The notes under the pieces were generated by a model. It saw nothing but the letters and a program-made list of their open reading frames with translations. It made no database searches and was not told the origin of the DNA. From Notospermus geniculatus (lineage: Eukaryota; Nemertea; Pilidiophora; Heteronemertea; Lineidae), in NCBI GenBank assembly GCA_002633025.1, contig NMRB01000171.1, forward strand, positions 37,003-101,002: DNA of 64,000 nucleotides, written 5' to 3'. Position numbers and translations under genes: made by a program. This document shows, in pieces, positions 45,486 to 56,338 of the stretch (positions within the stretch are counted from its first letter, which is position 1; the number at the start of each line of letters is the position of its first letter).

Positions 45486-47109
45486 GATAACTCCCACGCA
45501 GGATGAGGGGTTACCTCTTCCAATAATAAAGCGATACTAGATAGAAAAGGTCGTCTGCTTAGGTATGCAACGAAGGTAGGTGGAGGGTTTACACACACGG
45601 TTCAGTGGTTCCGATATTTTCGACTACCATACACTATCTTGTGACTTTTAATTCAGGACGAAGTTCCATTTTCTGCTGACTACATAGCAAGGAAGGTAGG
45701 CAGAGCGACATTTTTTCCTTTGATTACCTGTACTACTTTTTACCGTAAATTGTGACCAAGAAGTGATGGAGGTACAATCCATAAATTTGATTCGGTTTCA
45801 AATTGAATCAGGTACAGCTGTACATGTACGTCGGCTGACGTACTGTACGTCGGCTGACGTACTGTACGTAGAGGCCGAGGCGGATTATGTCAGCAAGTAG
45901 ATCGGCATCGTTGGATTGACATCAGTGGAGGTGTTTTAGGAAGTTTCAAGATTCGTAGTCATGGTTCAGTCGACCTGACCTGTCCAGGTGAAATACAGAA
46001 CTGATCACAACGTGTTGGAAGTCGGTTGCCAGTGGGGATCGAACCCACGGCAGAGTAACACCTGGTACAGCTAGCCCACCTCGGCAAGGTTTTGGCAAGG
46101 TTACTTGCGAAGTGGCTGCGGTCAACAATGGAAGGAAAAACATTCTAGTATGTTGGCCTAATTTGTCGCAGGAAGCAATGAAAGTTTGCAGATCTCAGTT
46201 AAATACCAGAAACCTTGATTTGCTACTAAATTCTTCGCCTTAAACCCTTTTCGTCAGTTCCAATAACATCCTGTCTTGTGGTCGTCGAAAGATGTCAGTG
46301 ATGCCTAAAACAAAGTAATACTTCTGACGTTCATGGTAAAGGCTCGGAACGCCAACGCCAACATTCCGGAGCCTTGGTTCTGTCTGGCCGCACATGAAGC
46401 TCAGGTATCATGTCTACACGGATAGGCAATAAAGATTCTTCGGAAAAAATACCATTCGAATTGCAGATAATCAATGCACTAATGATTGGCGATAAATGCT
46501 AAAATTGTGTTGCGTTCTTTTCCAATGCATTCCACTCCACTCGTTTCTCTCTGCGGGAGGGAGGGCTTGGAGTTGTTGAATACCAAACGGTGGCGAAATC
46601 AAATTTTTCGGCCAAGGAAGCTCTCTGCAATTGTGTGTGAAAGTAGGACTGACGCGGCCAACATTGAAATTTGGGTGTGTGAACATTTTCTACGATTCGT
46701 TGCACTTTTTGGCTGTTGAAACACTTCTCCAACCGGTGGGCCATGGTAAAATGGTGCATTGTTATAAATGAAAGAAAGGGTTTCACTCCATTCGATGTTC
46801 GTAAGTCCGAAATGTTGTTTGAAATGGTTAACTGATTCAGAATGAATCATGCGTAAGCAGCAGGAAGAAAATATATCTAACTGCAGGCTGTATGATGTAC
46901 CAAGAGCTTCCAAGATGGCTGCGAAATGGCACGTGACCACCATAAGACTACAGTACCTGTCTTAAACACACCTTTGAGAGAAGCTATTTTTAGCTCTCTA
47001 TCTTCGGCGGAGCAAAAGAGAAGGGTTTTAGTCACAGCGTCTTGGCTGGCTTCAAGGATACTCGCCGTTTTTCACAAGTAGGGCCGGTTTTTCGGCACCA
47101 AATATTGTC
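45486..47109. other. Upstream region of the plus-strand PDZ gene
   Basis: Contains a short palindromic array of TACGTCGGCTGACGTACTG (about 45826-45880), the tRNA-like relic at 46025-46088 and a CACGTG E-box near 46930. No exon was recognised. Minus-strand open frames at 46471-46943 overlap each other in different frames and show no family similarity. This interval should hold the promoter and 5' UTR of the gene starting at 47110. Confidence 0.4.
46025..46088 (-). ncRNA. tRNA-derived relic (SINE head or tRNA pseudogene)
   Basis: On the minus strand GTGGGTTCGATCCCCAC forms a perfect T arm containing the B-box GGTTCGATCCC. The flanking CTTGCCG and TGGCAAC can pair at six of seven acceptor positions. 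The part between is only about 31 bases, too short for complete D and anticodon arms. It is therefore not a functional tRNA; a tRNA-derived SINE head or degenerate tRNA is likely. Confidence 0.4.
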
Positions 47110-47208
47110 ATGGAGACAGTATGGTTGAGGAGACCAAGCCCTGATGTACCATGGGGATTTAGACTCCAGGGAGGCCGTGACTACCAGCAGCCGCTGTCGG
47201 TCCAACGG
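47110..47208 (+). CDS. Plus-strand PDZ gene, exon 1 (start and carboxylate-binding loop)
   Basis: ATG at 47110 opens METVWLRRPSPDVPWGFRLQ followed by GGRDYQQPLSVQR and a GTATGT donor in phase 0. WGFRLQGGRD is the GLGF-type loop that opens ALP/Enigma/ZASP PDZ domains, which sit at the extreme N-terminus as here. The ten-exon model starting here gives 1,368 residues, with every junction in phase. Family knowledge predicts an actin-cytoskeleton or Z-disc scaffold binding alpha-actinin or similar C-terminal ligands. The neighbour to the left, in opposite orientation, is the paralogous minus-strand PDZ gene. Confidence 0.92.
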
Positions 47209-50200
47209 GTATGTAATCAGAAGCATGTTCTTTCAACTTCTCGGGAAGCACGTCTTAGCATGGTGGAACGGTCGGCGGTTACCTTCTGACCTTGAACACT
47301 TGTGTCTTCTTCCTAGAGTGAGTAAATTGGGATGGGTCAGGTTCTTCATTGAAAGCAATGGTCGATTAAATACCTTAGACTGATCATCATATTATTCCTA
47401 AGTAAGTCGTTTATGGGGACAACTATGTCATTCTTTATTTGCTGTATACTTTTCTTGACGAAAGGCCGGCCGTATCTCCTGCCAGAGTTCGAGCATCAAT
47501 ACTTTCAATGCTTCTTGTCAGTATCTCACCTCTTATACTTCTCACTTTCACCTTTCGCCTCACTTACAAATTTTACTACGAAATTCTGCAAGGCCTAAGG
47601 TTAGCATCTCTTGAATCTGTCTACCATGCACGTCCTCTGTTTCTACACCACCCCATCTGCTCTACATTTTGAAGATCTGTCGTGATATGCAGTACATTTC
47701 GGGCATGGAATAATTCTCAGCTACATGTACATGTAACATCCTGTACATGTATAATGAACACGATGAGTGGGACCTTGCCTCTCTTGATGCACTCAGGGAC
47801 TCCCAAACTACGTGACCTCAAAAGAAGTCCCTGGCATGCCTTGAACAGTCATTACTTGCAATGTTTATTCGAAACGTTCACTTCTGATGCATTTATTATG
47901 CACTCCTGTTGTACGTACGTATAGCCTACCGTTACGAAGTGAAATCCTTCTCTCAGAATCGATTCATCAAATTCGACCAAGGTAGCAGGCTAATGTAGAG
48001 ATAGTACATGATATTTCACTCGCAGTCCGGAACTTGAGTTCATATTGCGTTATGTGGGGAGCTCATATGGAAAAACAGGATAGTCCTTTTGAAAATTTTG
48101 AAATTCATTCGGAAATGTCCGAGACATCATTTGGTTCAACTTCATTGGATTGTTTTGGACTACCATAATGTCTTCTGGGTCTTCATAATGCAATCCCAAT
48201 GTAACTATGAACATAATTCACATTAAACTCTTTATCTACCCAATGGGCATGGCCAGGGTGTACGAGCGTGGTTTGCATGTAGGCCTACTACGAAGTGTTT
48301 GAGCATTCAGCAAGATAGATTATGTAATATCATGACGGACAAGTGACAGGCAAGTACACAGTCACGAAATTAGGACATACGATTTTTGGAAAATATTGGT
48401 AAACAATAGTCAATATAATTGGGAAGTTACGAGGTAGGCTATGTACTTATTCATTACCCAAGATGGGTCGCTTGGTTAGGAATGCTGAGAGGTCATCAAA
48501 AATGCTACTTCTTTCCCATTAGGGTTAACTACTACAATTTAAACAACTATACATCCTTGCCAAGAAACATCTGCTAGAATCTGATAGGTATGCTGGATTA
48601 AGCCTAACTCATGAAAGTGTTGATGGTCAAGGTTTGCATGCTGATACCTTAGTACACTTTGATGCTGGCTACAGCTAACGTCAGATGGTCAACATTTACG
48701 ATGATTCACCCGAGTTATTAAAGGTAGGAAGGTGTTCTTTCTCTATCTTCAACGCCGACCCACTCAATCTCCATCTTTCCTCTACCTCTGGTATGCCATT
48801 CCTCAAGATAGTTCCTACACGTCTGTGCTATTCTTTTATTTGTATGGAATCAAACTCTCTGCTTTTCAGTACATTTTTCTTGATCTGGCTGTCAAACGTT
48901 CGTCATTCTTCTAGAGTTTAGTCAGGGCATCAACACACACCTAGTGGTGTTTCACCTAGTGGTGTTTTTACCTTATCCTTGTGCATCCACAGCCTTCTTT
49001 GCTGAATCGTTGCTGTATGACTGTCAGAGCAAGGAATGGTTCGTTTTTTGCATTGCTTATGGCTATTTTTTTACCAGAAGGATGTGGCACGTCTGCAAAT
49101 CCTGTCAGTCTCGTCTCTGAATCTGTTCATCTACTGCTGCTGGGGGGCTTGATAACCTTCAGCAGCTACATGTAGTCGGCGGATGATAGGGCTTGGCGTA
49201 CACTTGGCGGTCGCCACTTGAGCAGTATAGTCTTGGTTGTGTTGGCAATAAAGCAGAACTTCACAAGAATGTTCGCTGGCGAATTGAATTCTTCAAGGAC
49301 ATAGGCAACACTTAAACCCGTGAACATTCAAGTTACTTTGAGAGCTCTCTGTAGACATGTATTATTTATATGTAATGACCAGTAGCCTATAATATATTGG
49401 ACCAGTTTGAGAGTTCATGACAAGTCTGAGACAGCGTCCTTTTCATCAAATCATGGCAACCGAATGATTCAATCGTCACATCGTATTGTTGAAAAGCCCT
49501 GTATGTTGACAAATACAGTATGTTATTGCACCATGCTTGTTGGGTACATAGAGGAGATTTCTAAATCAAACACTCGCAAGGCCGCATAAGACGAACCCTA
49601 GTTTTGTCGTACAAAGGCAAAGCAGTTATCTCTGATACAAGTTTGCGATGGACAAATTTTTAGGGTCTTTGTATACATGGTTTGACCTGTAATCATTGCA
49701 TTGCCCTTGCATTTTTTCTGTGTCTTATGGATTTCACATCAGAGACATTCTCGAGACCAGAATGTGCATTTAGAATTCATGCGGCGTACCTGTTTCTTTG
49801 CGGTTTCTTCTTAATCGCTTGGATGTAGCAAATATGAATAAGAAATTTCTAAGTACTTGTTCTTGGATTCCCACGGTGAGTCACGGATAAACTGGCTTCT
49901 ATTTCCTTCATTTGAATGTTACCTTGAGCTTAATTTACATTCCCCGTCAGGAAAAAATGCTTCATGGGCAAACGATATCAACAATTTCCTGATGATCTAT
50001 CAATTTTCATGAAATTTCCGGAATGAAGAACAATGTATACATGTATCGAGTGCACTTTCTCTTTTATATACCTTCCCAAATTCTGATCTTTCGGTGCATC
50101 ATCTATTTCGAAATCCGAGCCACTCCATCGGTTCGAAACTACAGGGTTTTCTTCTAGGCCTACATTCCCTCTCCGTCAATTGCGTAAATAATTGAATACT

Positions 50201-50913
50201 CAAGAAACATGTATGTTGTTTTTTACCAACACCTTTGGTATTAGTAAGTATCAGACCACAACGTACATCACGTATACATTCGCGAATAGCGTATTGACTG
50301 GGAACCAAACGGTAGGTGTAGGTAAAGGAAGCCATCCCATAGACATGTACGTACGTCTATACCTGTGCACTAGCCACGTACATTTCATAGGCTTGTACAG
50401 CATCCATGATGTTATCATACCAGGTGAGAAGAAGCAGATGGAATGAGTAATATTTTCTTGCCGAAGAGCACCTTCTTTGAGTTCATTTCACATTGGGAGT
50501 AGCATGTACAGTGTAGGCGAAGTACTGCATACCTTAGAGTAAGTCAACAAGTGGAAATGAAAAAGTAGCTCCGATCATACTTTTTGGATGCTCTAGTTAG
50601 AGTTGTAGGCCATACATACGTCATCTTTCGGTCTGAACTATACATTCCCACATTAACAGCAACAAGAGTTAGAGCTGAAAGTGGCCGTAATCTCAGTAAG
50701 ACAACCAGTTCCATACCAGTTCCGTCTCGCTCCTCTTCATCAGCTGCCAAGTTTGTGTGAGCTGATGAAGAGGACCGAGGTACCCCTGCTGTGGGAGGAT
50801 GACGTACTGACAGTCAGACACTCACCCAGTTGGGACCGAGACGAGCACTTTCCCCACTTGATGACAGTGGTATAATTGAGTGATTTTCCTATCCCATCTT
50901 ACCATTTTTGCAG

Positions 50914-51062
50914 GTAACCACTGGTAGCGTGGCCTCCACTGCCTTGAGAGCGGGTGATCTCATCCTCAAGATATCCGGCATCTCTTCGGATGACCTTTCA
51001 CACAATGACGCACAAGAAATAATCAAAAATACACAAGACGTCCTTCAGTTAACGATTCAAAA
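50914..51062 (+). CDS. Plus PDZ gene, exon 2 (rest of PDZ domain)
   Basis: Follows CATTTTTGCAG and ends AA before GTGAGT (149 bases, phase 0 to 2). It encodes VTTGSVASTALRAGDLILKI, SGISSDDLSHNDAQEIIKNT and QDVLQLTIQ. It aligns with the minus-strand PDZ exon across V-TGS-A, L--GD-I-KI, H--AQ-IIK and L-L-IQ. Same length and phases in both genes indicate descent from one duplicated gene. Confidence 0.93.
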
Positions 51063-51322
51063 GTGAGTACCAGAACTTAGAATGAGGGTCAAAATCACTG
51101 ACATTGTGAATAAAGTGTCTAAAAGACAAAGCAGTAGTTGGAGATAAGAAACCTTCCCTACAGGCAGACAGCCTGTAGAGCCTGAACTCTGGAGAGGGAC
51201 GTAAAATAGGCGAGATCGAGGCGTTTGCTGCCCGGGAAGTTACGAAAGCACTACACACTAATAATAAATGGAACCATTAAACAAGTTCTGTAGTTGTTTC
51301 ACTTTACCTGTTTTGATTGCAG

Positions 51323-52691
51323 AGGCGGTCTCCTCACTCCACCTGAGCCTGTGATGTCATCATCCCAGGCTGTGCCCTACGACTCGTACAAGACCACTCC
51401 AAACGGCAACGTCCCTGCAATGTCGGCCTCATCCAGCGCATACTACCCCTATGACCAACAGCAGTCAGGGTATGATTACTCGGCTCAGGATGGTCACGGG
51501 TATCAGGATCCCCACCGATCCGGCCATGGATACCATTCACCGGCTGATGCCATGTCGCCTACACGCGGCGGATACCATCCACCTTCTTACGAGAGCGTGA
51601 CGTCGAATGCTAACTACGGTGGTTACTCTAGTCCAGTCAATGTGGATGTTAAAGGCTATCAGAGACAGTCTTCGCAGGATTCTAGTAGCTCACGTGGTTA
51701 TTCGAGACATACTCCATCGGGAACTATGTCTCCAAGCTACGGGAGGACAATGTCGCCTAGTTACGGCCAATCAGAACAGAGTTACGGCCGACAACTTTCA
51801 AATTCGTCGCAACCTGGTTCGATGGGTTATGGACGGACTGAAACAGTATCGCCGAGTTATGGAGAGCCTTCCTATGGAAGGCAGTTTTCTAGTGGCTCAC
51901 AGCAGCGATCAGAGACTATGTCGCCTTCGTATGGCAGACAGGAACCAAGTTATAGGAGGCAACACTCAAATTCGTCCCCACAAAGCTTTGGATACTCAAG
52001 CCCGACAGCCCAGTATAGTGCTCCGGCTTCCCACCCACAGGCTACGTGGACATATGGAGCTCCTCTGCCACCAACAGAGACACAGCCACAGTACAGCTAC
52101 GCAAGACAACCATCGCATGAACAAGCTGCCCCTTCGGAACCGCAGTACAGTTACGGACGGCAAACGTCAAGGGAACAGGCTTCTGACCCCCAATACGGCT
52201 ATGCACGTCAACACTCTCGTGAACAAGCACAACCACAGCACGCACCAAGGCCCCAGGTGTCTAATACACATAGTTCTATGTCACATTATCCTTCTAATGC
52301 AATGTACCAGTCTAGTGTCTCTCAAAACGCCTATCCTTATTCTTCAAGCGGCAGTGCTCAAGACTATTCGCCTTCTTACACATCACAGCCATACTCTTCG
52401 ACACAAACACCCCCTGGACACGATGAAATCTTTGTCAAGCATCCAGCTCGATTCACCCCGCGCGACAACACAACGTTCGCTTCGAAAAAATGGGAACCTT
52501 CAAGTCCAAGTCCACAATTCATTCCTCCACCACCCCCTCCGATTGAGCAGCTTCAAAGAGAATCAGCCAATCAATGCGCGCCTGGTGTTCCGGCTGCTCC
52601 CCCGCCCCCGCCGCCACCCCCACTACCACCTATCGGAGGATTCAAGCGTCCAACGCATCATTCAATGCCAGCTTCATCTGATCACGCGCAG
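51323..52691 (+). CDS. Plus PDZ gene, exon 3 (Y/S/Q/G-rich prion-like region and polyproline)
   Basis: 1,369 bases, phase 2 to 0, covering about residues 83-539. The first part is strongly biased to Y, S, G, Q and P, with recurrent SPSYGR, EQSYGRQ and YGRQ(F/L)S(S/N) units. It continues with three QYSYARQPSHEQA-like repeats (RQxSxEQA core). The composition resembles the low-complexity domains of FET-type proteins and titin-spring-like linkers. The end carries FIPPPPPPIEQLQ and AAPPPPPPPPLPPIGGF, polyproline stretches of the profilin/EVH1/SH3-binding kind. No folded domain is present. The single very long exon is fully open. Confidence 0.92.
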
Positions 52692-53987
52692 GTAAAATAC
52701 ACCAGATAATACATCATGCATTGTATTTCAAATCTTGGTTTTGGATACTTTCATTTCTTTCCAATGTTCTTCTACTATTATTTGCATTCAGTTGTAGAAA
52801 TGCTTCAAAAAGGCAAAAAAATCGGTAAAAAAGCAAAATTGATTTTGAACCGATGAAAGTACTAACAAAAGATTAGCAAGAACAAATACTGCTTCCCTAC
52901 CCTGGCATCGTTATTTCACCCTGCTTCAGCTGTCTTCGCCGCACCAATACAAATACATTTCCATCTCTCGTCCACACTTATAGGGGACCTAATTCTAATG
53001 CACACGACCTTTTACTTGTCACAGATAACTACATGTAGGTGTCTATCGTATAGTGGCTGCTTTAGGAAGTGAAAACCATGAAGATACCAAATGTTGTCAT
53101 TTTCTATGTTGTTGTTTGAAAATGCTCTTCTATCATTTCTTACCATATTTTGCGAAAACAGCAGCCCAATAAGTTGTGTGATGTCATCCCTGCATTCCTG
53201 GACAACAACACTCGCAGACATGTACACCTATAAGCAAACTGTCAAATAAGCGAACTCCAAATTTGAAGAGCAAGTTGAGTGAAAAGCCTTCCAGCAGGTT
53301 GGGAAATCAACCGAGAGATTGATCCAACACTCCACCTATTAAACGATTCTACAAACCTTTTACGTTACCAATAATCCTCTTATTTGCTTTTTAGACATCT
53401 CCCAACTGCTATCAGCTTCATAACAATCAACGAATTAGCTTCCAACATCCTCAAGAAATTAGTACAGTCCTTTGCGAACGCTTACGTGTTGCAGATAACC
53501 TATTTGCTTCAAACATAATGTGCCTTCGCTCATTACTTTCCCTCTGCTGTAGCCTTATATTACGTTAGTACTGTACCCGTACTAACGTAATGTGTTGTCC
53601 TGACGCCTCTTTTTAACTGGATTCATACACCTTATTTCATAATTACGCTTTTTAATTGAACTTTAAGTTTTACCGGGCTCGAAAACCGGTTTTCAAAATG
53701 TTATTCACATACAATTCTGGGACAAGAAGAGTTGTCAGACGAGATAAGTCAAATCAACCTAAGGCGACCCGGTGTTCATAACTTTTAAAAATTCATATCC
53801 GGTCTTGATAAAGCAGTCTGAGAGGACATACTTATAATGTATCGCTAGTCATGAGAGACAACTTTCATTACTCTCAACATTTTTTGACCATGTCCATGAC
53901 TAAGACTATGGCGGCCTATCATCGTGTCTTCACATGCTGTCTTTTCCACAAGATCCTTTACCTAATCCTGTCTCATTCGTGCTCCAG

Positions 53988-54115
53988 GATGGGGATTCCC
54001 ACATCCCAGACGTCGTTCAGAAGCAGATGGCAAAAAGCCCTGGATCGAAAACCCCCTTTGCCTATGCCGCGGTCAGCAAGGATGACCTTCTAGCCTTCAA
54101 GCAGAAACACAGAAG
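53988..54115 (+). CDS. Plus PDZ gene, exon 4
   Basis: Follows CGTGCTCCAG and ends AGAAG before GTACGG (128 bases, phase 0 to 2). It encodes DGDSHIPDVVQKQMAKSPGS then KTPFAYAAVSKDDLLAFKQK and HR. The PFAYxxVS segment faintly resembles PFAYRPV in the 72-bp exon of the minus-strand paralog, suggesting a shared linker motif. Confidence 0.88.
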
Positions 54116-54210
54116 GTACGGTCGAATTGGCTAGACTCTTTGCTAGAAACCTCCTCCATCCAACCGCCTGCATCCATCTACATTCACAGGAACTTCACTG
54201 TTATTTCCAG

Positions 54211-54399
54211 ACACAGAAAGGCCACGGCAGAGCGAGATAACACAAGTCCTGCCAAACAACCTATCGGAGCCCACGGTCAGTACAGCTCTCCACCTGACTC
54301 GTACTCAGAAGAGAATCTCGCCGATAACTTCATCGGACAGACCCCCGGAGTGGTATCGGGAGTCCAAGCTGCGAGACCTTCACCAGCTGCTCCACAAGA
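54211..54399 (+). CDS. Plus PDZ gene, exon 5
   Basis: Follows TTATTTCCAG and ends GA before GTGAGT (189 bases, phase 2 to 2). It encodes HRKATAERDNTSPAKQPIGA, HGQYSSPPDSYSEENLADNF and IGQTPGVVSGVQAARPSPAA. The order Q-Y-S-S-P-x-x-x-Y-S-E-E-N-L, with IGQT a little later, aligns with the ZM motif of the paralog (QYNSPIGLYSKQNIDEAYTGQT), so this is a diverged ZM-type region. Confidence 0.9.
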
Positions 54400-54496
54400 G
54401 TGAGTAACAGAGCACTAAATGCTTCAGTTCAATGAAATCACTCAGTGAATGAAATATCACTCCGTGCATGATGGCTTCGTTTTGTTTTCACTTCAG

Positions 54497-54801
54497 ACAA
54501 CCAAGGCAAGAAAGGAACTACCAGCAGTACATACCCAAGCCAGCAAGTGGCCCAGCAAACAAGGATTTCGACCCGACCCAGTCGGCAACCTACAGGATGA
54601 TTCATGGAATCACAGACGACAAGAGGGCAGTCAGACAGAGGCCGAAACAAGACGAACCCGAGCCAGAATTTAAACCAATCAACCAAGATGATGACATGGG
54701 ATACGAGGACGACGCGTGCCGAAAGTTTTTACCATCGAATCCGAACAAGCAGTCAAGGTCATTTAGGCTGCTGCAACGATACACCAAGGACGAAGAGGAT
54801 G
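54497..54801 (+). CDS. Plus PDZ gene, exon 6 (QSRSFRLLQ motif)
   Basis: Follows TTTCACTTCAG and ends GATG before GTAAGT (305 bases, phase 2 to 1). It encodes a charged linker (KDFDPTQSATYRMIHGITDD; RPKQDEPEPEFKPINQDDDM) and ends SNPNKQSRSFRLLQRYTKDE. TYRMIHGI corresponds to SYAWQMIKQ, and QSRSFRLLQ to QSRSFTALE, in the last exon of the minus-strand paralog. This fixes the C-terminal homology of the two proteins. Confidence 0.92.
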
Positions 54802-54901
54802 GTAAGTCGATTACACCTAGATGCTGTTGTCCAAACGTGGTGCTGGAATGAGGTTTGCAAGTCTGATTGGTCCCTTCCCTGAAATGTTACTGTTGTTTCA
54901 G

Positions 54902-55204
54902 ATATGGATAGTGCTGCACGTGAGCCGTCAGGGGTTTATGAGGAATCTCACTTCACCGGTACGAGGGAAAGCAGCGCCACAATCCCATCGAAGGCCTTCA
55001 GGAAACTACAGAAGTTCATCGGCGCCAACCCGGATGAGATACTAGAGGAGGTCAAGCATCACAAGCCTAAACCTCGACCTGTCGAGCCAGAGGAACCGCA
55101 ACGCCACATCATAGCTCCCGAACCACGGCATGCGCCGGTACCAGCCCACATGTCCCAGGCACCCATCTATGAACAAGAACAGGATAAGCCTCCGAAGCCA
55201 GAAT
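54902..55204 (+). CDS. Plus PDZ gene, exon 7 (first IPSKAF motif)
   Basis: Follows TGTTGTTTCAG and ends GAAT before GTAAGT (303 bases, phase 1 to 1). It encodes GVYEESHFTGTRESSATIPS then KAFRKLQKFIGANPDEILEE and a proline/histidine-rich part. IPSKAFRKLQ recurs as IPSKAFKKLQ in exon 9. It appears to be an additional copy of the S-x-x-F-x-x-LQ motif. The frame stays open beyond the donor to 55341, so an alternative longer exon is possible. Confidence 0.9.
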
Positions 55205-55539
55205 GTAAGTTGAGGGTGATATCTTTGGTCCGTTACCAGCCGCAAAGGTCACCCATTTACCATTCACAGGAAGCTCAAAGCAAGATACAGTATCAACCTG
55301 GCGTGGAGCTTCCAGTGTTAGGCCCCACACCCACTGCGTGAGTTCGTTACTGTCTGAATGGATGATCCTCTCTTACTAGTGATGTTGCCTTGCTCCTCCT
55401 GCACTCAACTCTCAGACAAACTTCTTAAAAGTGGTTTGTCTAGGTTATGTACACATGCACACGAATTTGTGGATACAGGGCAGTTCATCTCGACATTTAA
55501 AAAAGAGGTAGCGACTGTCTTCTTTTTGTTTCCGTACAG

Positions 55540-55605
55540 CTGAGATGACCCCAGCCGAGCTCCGAGCATGGAGACGACAGCAGAAAAGAAAAGCTTCTGG
55601 TGGTG
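55540..55605 (+). CDS. Plus PDZ gene, exon 8 (66 bp)
   Basis: Follows TTTCCGTACAG and ends GGTGGTG before GTAAGC (phase 1 to 1, in-frame cassette). It encodes SEMTPAELRAWRRQQKRKAS and GG, a short basic, probably helical segment. Symmetric phase would allow skipping. Confidence 0.82.
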
Positions 55606-56338
55606 GTAAGCAACTTAACACATTTTCCACTTTTTTTGAAGCACGAGATTTAGGTTACATGTATTTAGTTTCTGCACGAAGCCACATTCTTGTGGCCGTA
55701 ACAGTTACATTGAAACTTCTATCGAAATAATGAGATTTTGTTTTTCGGTTATGTTGACTTCTGAGTTGATAGTACAATGAATAACATGTTCGCATAATGC
55801 ACCCTGTCAGAGGGTAACCGTGATGGCTTGACGAACCGTTCAGGTTTGGGGATCAGAAAACAACCTTTGTAACTGTAAGAAAAGCAACTTAAAGCGAGCC
55901 AGTTATCAAACTCGTAAGAATTATCGAATCCCCCATCCACTGTCTCAGCATGTCTTGTTCTGATGTGTCTCCTTGTGGTCTTGTGACTCTACAAGTGTGT
56001 CTTTTCTAACCTCTTCTCATTCTCTACACACGGTGCATTTTGTTGGCCAGCTAAAAAGAGAATCGCGAAGATGTAGTCTTAACTTACTGGTTCATTTACG
56101 CTAATAATAAACTAAGCATTCAGTTGTATCTCTGCTTGATGCGATGCAGTTTCCTTCATCAGAATATAGTAGTAATTGTTCATCATATCTTCTCATTGAA
56201 TCTGGAATTAATCACATCCTTTTTCATCATGCACGCTGCGGCGCACCAGAACGGTAGCGTCAACATCTTGGAATAGGCCCGAGTGCGCAGTGCGATTCAT
56301 TAATTCTCACCCATGTGTATGTTCTCGCACACGGACAG

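Noticed and set aside
46471-46943. Overlapping minus-strand ORFs upstream of the plus PDZ gene
   Set aside because: Three frames are open at once over short distances, with no similarity to known proteins. They were treated as chance.
51607-52695. Second long plus-strand ORF (362 codons) in the prion-like exon
   Set aside because: A shadow frame of the real exon 3. Its composition mirrors codon repeats of the true frame, and it does not join neighbouring exons.
55270-55337. Possible extra exon in the plus PDZ gene (68 bp, good AG and GTGAGT borders)
   Set aside because: Joining it to exon 7 creates an immediate TGA and its end phase does not fit exon 8. At most it is a poison exon or part of a longer exon 7.
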